Assembly (NCBI GenBank): GCA_031258335.1
Contig: JAIRMY010000145.1
Coordinates: 1 to 31,596 of the forward strand
Reading direction: 5' to 3'
From: Spirochaetaceae bacterium
Lineage (GTDB): Bacteria; Spirochaetota; Spirochaetia; Treponematales; Breznakiellaceae
DNA: 31,596 nucleotides
The notes under the pieces are model-generated. The model saw only the letters and a program-made list of their open reading frames with translations, was not told where the DNA came from and made no database searches. The translations under genes and the position numbers were made by a program. This document shows positions 23,285 to 29,365 of the stretch, piece by piece (positions within the stretch are counted from its first letter, which is position 1; each line of letters opens with the position of its first letter).

Positions 23285-23924
23285 AGCGCAGCCTCTTTTC
23301 CGCGAAGCGAAACAAAAACGAAAGGGGTAAAAGCAGAAGCAGATACCCCGCCACCAGCATAGTAAGGGCTTCGTTGGTCTTGTAGTACATCCCTATAAGA
23401 TCTTTAGCCACGGAAGTCAAATCAGCCAAGGCGATAATGCTGACCACGCTGGTTTCTTTAAGAAGGAACAGCACATTCGCCCCCAGTGAAGGCATAGCCA
23501 CAGACAAGGCCTGGGGCAGCACAACGTACCGTATGAGCTGGGTTCGGGAGAGCCCTATGGAAAGCCCTCCCTCAATCTGGTTCACGCCTATGGCTTCAAG
23601 CCCTCCCCGAAAAGCCTCGGCCATGTAGGACCCGCCCAAAAAAGTAAGGCCTATCACCGCGCAGGTAAAGGATTCAAACCTGATACCTACCCGCGGCAGT
23701 CCGAAATAGAGGAAAAATAGCTGAATCAGAAGCGGCGTATTCCGCGACAATTCGATATAAACCCCGCTGAGGGGGCTCAAAACCGGAACGCGGTAATACC
23801 GGAAGAGGGCGCATAAAAGCCCCGCAGCCAACGAAAACACCACGCCCAGAAAGCACAATCTGAGGACCAGCACGATGGCCGAGAGGTAGAGCGGGGTAAA
23901 CCGCAGTATAAATGCCGTATCCAA
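23265..23924 (-). CDS. Polar amino-acid ABC transporter permease, first gene of the operon
   Basis: The 219-aa protein has the family blocks VYIELSRNTPLLIQLFFLYF, IEGGLSIGLSRTQLIRYVVL and KETSVVSIIALADL, with about five TMs. An ATG at 23966 would add 14 residues, but a TTGACA / GATAAT pair places the -10 element across that ATG, so it would not be transcribed. The TTG at 23924 has AGGG 8 bases upstream and gives a more usual start (MDTAFILRFTPLYLS). TTG starts are used elsewhere in this window. The alternative is the longer form. Confidence 0.85.
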   Translation of the reverse strand: MDTAFILRFTPLYLSAIVLVLRLCFLGVVFSLAAGLLCALFRYYRVPVLSPLSGVYIELSRNTPLLIQLFFLYFGLPRVGIRFESFTCAVIGLTFLGGSYMAEAFRGGLEAIGVNQIEGGLSIGLSRTQLIRYVVLPQALSVAMPSLGANVLFLLKETSVVSIIALADLTSVAKDLIGMYYKTNEALTMLVAGYLLLLLPLSFLFRFAEKRLRYGEHGV

Positions 23925-23964
23925 ATCAAAACACCCTATAAAACCTATTGATATTATAAGATAC

Positions 23965-23991
23965 ATTATCGGATCACTTTCCTGTTGTCAA
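23965..23991 (-). promoter_or_regulatory. Promoter of the amino-acid transporter operon
   Basis: On the minus strand TTGACA (23991-23986), a 15-base spacer and GATAAT (23970-23965). Transcription would start near 23957, downstream of the ATG at 23966, supporting the TTG start at 23924. Confidence 0.5.
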
Positions 23992-24001
23992 GGAGCTTTT
24001 T

Positions 24002-24030
24002 GCGGATATATTTTTTGCGGATAGCGGATA
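24002..24030. repeat. Three GCGGATA repeats in the divergent promoter region
   Basis: GCGGATA occurs at 24002-24008, 24017-24023 and 24024-24030, the first two each preceded by a T-run. They lie between the amino-acid transporter promoter and the membrane protein gene at 24104. A regulator-binding array is possible. Confidence 0.4.
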
Positions 24031-24058
24031 ATAGCGGTTTCCGGTATTATATTTTTTT

Positions 24059-24084
24059 GCAACTTTTTACAAAAACTGTGAGTC
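24059..24084 (+). promoter_or_regulatory. Possible ECF-type promoter of the Cys-rich membrane protein gene
   Basis: GCAACTT (24059-24065) and GTC (24082-24084) are separated as in ECF promoters, which typically have an AAC core at -35 and GTC or CGT near -10. A vegetative alternative uses CATACT at 24084-24089 without a well-spaced -35. The call is tentative. Confidence 0.25.
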
Positions 24085-24103
24085 ATACTGTAGGGGACGG
24101 ATA

Positions 24104-24520
24104 ATGGAAAAACAAGAAACGCGGGATTCCCTTATCAAAGGCATAGAGCAGGAATTACAAAAAGACGCGGCAGCCGTTGACGGCGATTTTATTGACCGCT
24201 GGATAGACGAGTTATGCGCGCTGGACGGCGTCTCTCCGCCGAAACTCAGCTATAACGCGCCGCTTGCCGCCGCCCGGGCTATCCGCGCCCGCGCCGCCTG
24301 GAGGCGCCGGAATGAGGAGGCTGCCCGGTCGCGGAAACGCCGGTTTACCCGCCGCGCGGTACGCGGGGCGGCGGCGGTGGCTTGCGCGTTCCTATTTTTC
24401 ATTTCCGCCAACTACCTGACCACCCTCGCGACCGGCTCCTGCCTTCCCTCCAAAGCCGGCATAGAGATCTGCTGCGGGACGCGATTCTGCCGCTGCGAAA
24501 CAGCCAAAGCGGATGAGTAA
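24104..24520 (+). CDS. Small single-pass membrane protein with Cys-rich tail, possible anti-sigma factor
   Basis: I do not recognise a named family. The 138-aa protein has an acidic helical N-terminal region (residues 1-45, IDRWIDELCALDG), an Arg/Ala-rich helix (52-84), one TM at about 86-104, and a 34-residue tail with five cysteines (GSCLPSK, then ICCGTRFCRC). Topology predicts the N-terminus in the cytosol and the cysteines outside. This plan suits an anti-sigma factor that senses an envelope signal through its thiols. The ECF sigma gene at 19051 has no neighbour of this kind, so the two may be partners separated by insertion or rearrangement. The ribosome binding site GGGGACGG is weak. 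The gene is monocistronic. Confidence 0.65.
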   Translation: MEKQETRDSLIKGIEQELQKDAAAVDGDFIDRWIDELCALDGVSPPKLSYNAPLAAARAIRARAAWRRRNEEAARSRKRRFTRRAVRGAAAVACAFLFFISANYLTTLATGSCLPSKAGIEICCGTRFCRCETAKADE

Positions 24521-24604
24521 AAACGCTGCCATCCCTAATAACTCTAGAAGATTGTATGGTCCAAAGTCCGGCGCGAAATTCGCGCTGTACCTACGGAGAA
24601 AAGT

Positions 24605-24877
24605 TTAAGCGCCGTGGGTATCATTGAATAAGGGTAATATGCGGCAACGAGTTTTATTGAGATCAATGGTAACCAAAGCGCCTTTCTCAAGCTCAACCGC
24701 CAGTTTTTGTACGGCAGAAATGACCAAACCGGCGGAGCTATCCGGGCTGACATCGCCCATACGGATCTGTATAACACTCGGCTTGTCGTTATGGGTTGCG
24801 GCAAGTATGGAGCCGAAATCAAGGTCATGGGTAAGCACGAGGAAGTCATTAGCCATGGCATAGTCTATTATTCGGCC
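24605..24877 (-). pseudogene. C-terminal fragment of a DUF5615 PIN-like toxin
   Basis: The open frame encodes NDFLVLTHDLDFGSILAATH, a VIQIRMGDVSP block, and ends EKGALVTIDLN then RILPLFN. This is the C-terminal two-thirds of DUF5615 (PIN-like, VapC-related) proteins, normally about 110-120 aa, which pair with DUF433 antitoxins. Recognisable sequence extends upstream of the ATG at 24856 to about 24877 (GRIIDYA). It stops where an inverted-repeat element begins at 24880; a stop codon follows a few codons beyond. The N-terminal strand with the catalytic DE motif is missing, and there is no antitoxin gene. The fragment is almost certainly inactive. Confidence 0.7.
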
Positions 24878-24879
24878 AT

Positions 24880-24951
24880 TCTGGTTTAATACCCCGCCGC
24901 TTGCGGCGGCTCAAGAAATACATCGCTTTCACAATTTGGTATTAAACCAGA
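24880..24951. repeat. 72-bp inverted-repeat element (MITE- or REP-like)
   Basis: Perfect 14-bp arms TCTGGTTTAATACC (24880-24893) and GGTATTAAACCAGA (24938-24951) enclose a second hairpin CCGCCGC (24894-24900), TT, GCGGCGG (24903-24909). The element borders the truncated DUF5615 frame. It encodes no protein of note. Confidence 0.65.
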
Positions 24952-24973
24952 CCATATTATAAATTTCCTATAC

Positions 24974-25042
24974 GAACGAACCTCCGCTGAAATAAAACTT
25001 TTATTAAAGATACCGCAGGGCTTGCCCGGCGGAGGTTCATTC
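24974..25042. repeat. Dispersed inverted-repeat element, copy B
   Basis: The arms GAACGAACCTCCG (24974-24986) and CGGAGGTTCATTC (25030-25042) match copy A at 14475-14531. One base pair differs compensatorily: G-C in A, A-T in B. The interior differs from copy A and includes an AATAAAACTTTTATT palindrome. It lies 3 bases after the methyltransferase stop codon and could act as its terminator. With the DUF5615 fragment and the 72-bp element it accounts for most of the 525 bases between coding regions (24521-25045). Confidence 0.6.
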
Positions 25043-25045
25043 GCC

Positions 25046-25921
25046 TTAGCGGTTAAATTTCAGGCATTGAAATAGCGGCGCCGCCGCCTTTATCATCACA
25101 ACATCGCCGAAACCAAGCGGTTTTGCAAGTTTGTCGAACAGCGTCTTCACAGGGCGCGGCGCGGAACCCGCCGCAAGGCCGCCCCATGTAACGGTTTTTT
25201 CGATATGAAAGCCCTCCTCGCGAAGCAGGCGGGAGATGGTTTTCACGGAAAATAGATACAGGTGGTCAAAAATAGCCGAGCGCCATTTATTGGCATAGAG
25301 ACGCGCCTGAAAACCGGTGCAGTTAGGCGTGGTAAGGAGGAGATGTCCACGCGGTGTCAGTATGCGTCGCGTTTCCGCAAGAAAGGAGTGCGGGCGGCGC
25401 AGATGTTCTATGAGGTGAGAGGCTATGATCACGGAAAAGCTACCGGTAGGGAATTGATTTTCTTCGAGCGGACGCTCGTGAATAGTCAAGCCGCGCTCAC
25501 GCCGGGCGTATTCCGCCTGTTTTCCGTTAATCTCTACGCCTTCCGCCCGCCAGCCCCGCCCGGCTAGATAGCCGAGCAGCGCTCCGGTAGCGCAGCCTAT
25601 ATCGAGAACGCGGCGTTCTTCCGGCCTCAAGCCTTCCTCAATCGCGTAAAAACCGGCATCCGCCAGCGCAAGCAGTCCCAGGTTGAAAAAAGCCTTTTCA
25701 TTTTCAAGTTCGTATTCAAAGTAATCCGCCCCGCTGTACCGCCTCTTTACCGCCGCCTCGTCGGGCTGGGGATTCATCTGTACAAGAGAACAGCGTTTGC
25801 AACGGACATAAGCAAAGCCGGCGCAACGGAGATACGGAACAAAATCCTCACCGTCGCACAAGGCGCAGGGTATTTTGAGCCGCGCCTCGTCTTGAACCGG
25901 GGTTGACCATGTTTTATACAT
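25046..25921 (-). CDS. Class I SAM-dependent methyltransferase with N-terminal zinc-ribbon
   Basis: The 291-aa protein opens with four cysteines in two pairs (C19/C22 in CALCDG and C41/C44 in CKRC), a zinc ribbon typical of a methyltransferase group acting on sugars or small molecules. The SAM fold follows: motif I VLDIGCATGALLG near 105-117, acidic residue in AEGVEINGKQ, motif VIIASHLIEHLRRP, and motif III RGHLLLTTPN. The C-terminal 80 residues are less conserved. The substrate is not determinable. There is no clear ribosome binding site before the ATG at 25921, which follows GAPDH's terminator hairpin by 15 bases, so translation initiation is unclear. Confidence 0.85.
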   Translation of the reverse strand: MYKTWSTPVQDEARLKIPCALCDGEDFVPYLRCAGFAYVRCKRCSLVQMNPQPDEAAVKRRYSGADYFEYELENEKAFFNLGLLALADAGFYAIEEGLRPEERRVLDIGCATGALLGYLAGRGWRAEGVEINGKQAEYARRERGLTIHERPLEENQFPTGSFSVIIASHLIEHLRRPHSFLAETRRILTPRGHLLLTTPNCTGFQARLYANKWRSAIFDHLYLFSVKTISRLLREEGFHIEKTVTWGGLAAGSAPRPVKTLFDKLAKPLGFGDVVMIKAAAPLFQCLKFNR

Positions 25922-25935
25922 TTAATAAGACTGTT

Positions 25936-25975
25936 GAGCCGGTTTCAAAACCCTGTTGGGGTTTTTCACCGGCTC
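25936..25975 (-). terminator. Hairpin terminator downstream of gap
   Basis: The outer stem GAGCCGGT (25936-25943) pairs with ACCGGCTC (25968-25975). An inner stem AAAACCC (25947-25953) pairs with GGGTTTT (25959-25965) around a 5-base loop. It lies 9 bases after the gap stop and just before the methyltransferase start. Confidence 0.65.
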
Positions 25976-25984
25976 TTGTAGTTT

Positions 25985-27115
<1,131 letters not shown>

Positions 27116-27135
27116 CTAATATACAAACAGGTGTT

Positions 27136-27711
27136 TTACGAAAAAACTTCGGCGGTAAATGTATACAGGCGCGCACCGTCCGCCCTGTACGATTCGGGCG
27201 GGAGTCCGGCTTTTTCACAGATATGGTAAAGGTATTGCTCCCTGTTCCAGCCTTGTTCGACGGGAACTTGGGGAAGAAACACGCCAGCCCTGCCCCTATG
27301 AACGAGATACAGGCCGTGTACGCCGATCTCCACGGAGGCGGGATCGTTACAGAGTTCCATCGGGGAAAGCACGGAGATTTCTATATCGCAGCGCTGCCAT
27401 TCATCCTTTGTAAGCGGCGGAAAACGCGGATCGCCGAAAGCCGCCTGTATCGCCATGATGCGGACAGTTTTTTCCAGAGTATCATCGGAAGTCATTCTTC
27501 CTATGCAGCCACGCAGCCTTTGCGCCTCCCCGCATCTTTCATGCAGCGTAACAAACGCGCCGCGCTTTTGCAAAAGCGGGGAATCTTTACTCGGCGGCGC
27601 CGCGCCCGCACGTTCATAACGAGGTTCCCGCTTCTCTAATTTTGCGAGAATTGTTTCCCGTGCATAGTAAAGCAACATATTTTTTTCATCGTCTGTAATG
27701 ATAAATTTCAA
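27136..27711 (-). CDS. AMMECR1-domain protein (AmmeMemoRadiSam system protein A type)
   Basis: The 191-aa protein carries the family signature LRGCIG at 66-71, preceded by RGAFVTLH (50-57). It continues with AIQAAFGDPRFPPLT, the strand block DIEISVLSPME and the late GVFLPQVPVEQGW motif. AMMECR1 proteins are universal but of unproven biochemical function. Many bacteria encode them beside a Memo protein and a radical SAM enzyme; neither is near here. The start is a TTG (27711) with GGGGG upstream at 9 bases. Confidence 0.88.
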   Translation of the reverse strand: MKFIITDDEKNMLLYYARETILAKLEKREPRYERAGAAPPSKDSPLLQKRGAFVTLHERCGEAQRLRGCIGRMTSDDTLEKTVRIMAIQAAFGDPRFPPLTKDEWQRCDIEISVLSPMELCNDPASVEIGVHGLYLVHRGRAGVFLPQVPVEQGWNREQYLYHICEKAGLPPESYRADGARLYTFTAEVFS

Positions 27712-27762
27712 TTTACGTTACCCCCGTGGTTTTAACTTTTGAATAATCACGCTGGAAAAGGT

Positions 27763-27808
27763 AATGCAGAGACGCATTCGCGTATACCTGCCTCCGGCAG
27801 GTATACGC
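27763..27808. repeat. Double hairpin, REP-like, between the AMMECR1 and HTH genes
   Basis: AATGC/GCATT with a 6-base loop (27763-27778) is followed by a perfect 13-bp stem at 27780-27792 and 27796-27808 with a 3-base TCC loop (core GTATACCTGCC). It lies 5 bases after the stop of the HTH gene. There is no T-tract, so it may be a palindromic repeat that also protects or ends the transcript. Confidence 0.6.
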
Positions 27809-27813
27809 CCCTG

Positions 27814-28311
27814 TTAGTCGGACTCGCTTTCTGAAGAAAAAATTGAATCGTTAGACTGCGAGTCCGGTTTTTTGCCGGGTTTGCGTCCCCGTTTTTTGGC
27901 GGGGGTGGTGGAAACGGCATCCGCCGCCGGTTTTTTGCCGGGTTTGGGTCCCGGCTTTTTTGGCGCGGCGGCGGATGTTTTTGCCGAGCCTTGACCTTTA
28001 GGTTCTTTGACGGCCTTCTTCAGTTCCTTGATGCGTTGCTGAAGTTCCACGTTCGCTTTTGCTTCGGCAAGCGCGGCTTTTTTCTGGAGGTCAATCCAGA
28101 AATCAGCGGTGGTACCGAATTTTTTTGCGAGAAGCAGGGCGATCTCAATTGAGATTCTCTTTGAACCGTCAAGAATCTTTTTGAATGTTGTCGCATTCTG
28201 CCCAATATCAACGGCCAATCCGCTTACAGACAGATTGAATTCCTTGATATACTTTTCCAAAACCGCCCCCGGCGTTTTGCCTGAGACCTTTCCTGTTGAG
28301 GCCTTTGCCAT
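27814..28311 (-). CDS. XRE/HigA-type HTH regulator with a basic AT-hook-like C-terminal tail
   Basis: Residues 14-75 form a helix-turn-helix of the HigA/VapI antitoxin type (LEKYIKEFNLSVSGLAVDIG, then TTFKKILDGSKRISIEIALL, then FGTTADFWIDLQ). Residues 76-100 are a helical, coiled-coil-like stretch. The last 65 residues are Lys/Pro/Ala-rich with two related units, KKPGPKPGKKP and KKRGRKPGKKP. The RGRKP core resembles an AT-hook, which binds the minor groove of AT-rich DNA. The chain ends in an acidic Ser tail. No HigB-like toxin gene adjoins it. AAGGAG precedes the ATG. The gap upstream (28312-28480) is very AT-rich, a possible target for its own tail. Confidence 0.82.
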   Translation of the reverse strand: MAKASTGKVSGKTPGAVLEKYIKEFNLSVSGLAVDIGQNATTFKKILDGSKRISIEIALLLAKKFGTTADFWIDLQKKAALAEAKANVELQQRIKELKKAVKEPKGQGSAKTSAAAPKKPGPKPGKKPAADAVSTTPAKKRGRKPGKKPDSQSNDSIFSSESESD

Positions 28312-28384
28312 AAGTTACATCTCCTTGTAAAAAATAATTTTTGATTTGTCATGGAATACATCCTGACATCTCTATTTAATAAAT

Positions 28385-28414
28385 ATGATAGCATTGATTA
28401 AAAAATAATAGCAA
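28385..28414 (-). promoter_or_regulatory. Candidate promoter of the HTH regulator gene
   Basis: TTGCTA (28414-28409), spacer 18 and TATCAT (28390-28385) on the minus strand, within an AT-rich tract. The leader before the ATG at 28311 would be about 67 bases. The remaining part of the 259-bp gap holds a 12-bp palindrome GCCGGCGCCGGC (28517-28528) downstream of the NYN gene. Confidence 0.4.
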
Positions 28415-28570
28415 GCATTTTTATTTGTTTTTTACAATATTTTATAAAAAATTCCCAAAAATCCATACACATTTGTTTACAATAATCAGCGTAAACTCCG
28501 CCGCCGCCAGATGGGAGCCGGCGCCGGCAAATCGTGTTTAAGGTTGATACCGGAACAAAATGCGGCTATG

Positions 28571-29335
28571 TCATTTTTTATAGCGTATATATATCTGTTT
28601 ACTCCCATTGTTTTGGGTTACTTCTTCGATTTCAAAATCAGGAAGTGAACGGAAAAGATCCCCAAGTTTCTTGAAACCGTAATTGCGCGGGTCGAATTCA
28701 CTTGAACGGTTTGCGATTTTCTGCCCTACGCTTCCAAGATACGCGCGTCCCGACTCATCCGCAAGGTCTTCAACCGCGTCCCGTAGCAGTTTTACAAGGC
28801 GTTTATCAACCTTAAAATCCTTCCGTGTTTTTGCCGCCGGTTTTCCTTCATCGTCATCCGTCTGAGCATCGCGGAGTATTTCCGTGTATATAAACTTATC
28901 GCAGACGGCGACAAACGCGCGCGGCGTCTTCTTTTCGCCAAACCCGTATACTTTAAGGCCGCTTTCGCGCAGGCGCGCGGCGAGGCGCGTAAAATCCGAA
29001 TCGCTGGATACGATGCAAAAACCGTCGAGTTTGCCGCTGTAAAGCAGATCCATCGCATCAATGATCATCGCGCTGTCGGTAGCGTTTTTCCCGCTCGTAT
29101 ACGAAAACTGTTGTATAGGTTGTATCGCGTGATCAAGAAGTTTTTCTTTCCATGAACGCAGATGCGAGTTCGTCCAGTCTCCGTATATGCGTTTTATGCT
29201 CGCGCTTCCATACTTAGCGACCTCGTCAAGAAGCCCCTCAATATTAACGGACTGGGCATTGTCCGCATCGATAAGAACGGCAAGTTTCGCCTGATTAAGC
29301 GAATTTTCAACCGCTGAAAATGGTAATAATGGCAT
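28571..29335 (-). CDS. NYN-domain nuclease with C-terminal OST-HTH/LOTUS domain
   Basis: NYN domains are PIN-fold, metal-dependent RNA nucleases; OST-HTH/LOTUS domains bind RNA. In the 254-aa protein the NYN domain spans residues 15-150, with the acidic residues D23 (LIDADNAQ), D87 (NATDSAMIID) and D112/D114 (VSSDSDF) in the order expected for catalysis. After a charged linker, residues 180-250 form the OST-HTH domain (VGQKIANRSSEFDPRNYGFK, then LGDLFRSLPDFEIEE). The architecture matches the LabA/DUF88 group of uncharacterised bacterial proteins related to MARF1. AGGAGA precedes the ATG by 4 bases. It is 30 bp behind the 699-aa gene and probably in its operon. Confidence 0.9.
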   Translation of the reverse strand: MPLLPFSAVENSLNQAKLAVLIDADNAQSVNIEGLLDEVAKYGSASIKRIYGDWTNSHLRSWKEKLLDHAIQPIQQFSYTSGKNATDSAMIIDAMDLLYSGKLDGFCIVSSDSDFTRLAARLRESGLKVYGFGEKKTPRAFVAVCDKFIYTEILRDAQTDDDEGKPAAKTRKDFKVDKRLVKLLRDAVEDLADESGRAYLGSVGQKIANRSSEFDPRNYGFKKLGDLFRSLPDFEIEEVTQNNGSKQIYIRYKK

Positions 29336-29365
29336 AATTTCTCCTACTATATAATTTAATTCCCG

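Noticed and set aside
24571..24585. GCGCGAAATTCGCGC palindrome as a regulatory site
   Set aside because: It is short and lies in decaying sequence next to a gene fragment, with no promoter nearby.
28517..28528. GCCGGCGCCGGC palindrome as a terminator of the NYN gene
   Set aside because: It is a loopless palindrome with no T-tract. In a GC-rich patch it may be chance or a restriction-type site.
27814..28570. A complete HigBA toxin-antitoxin pair
   Set aside because: Only the HigA-like half is present. Neither neighbour resembles a HigB or RelE toxin, and the 259-bp gap has no coding frame.
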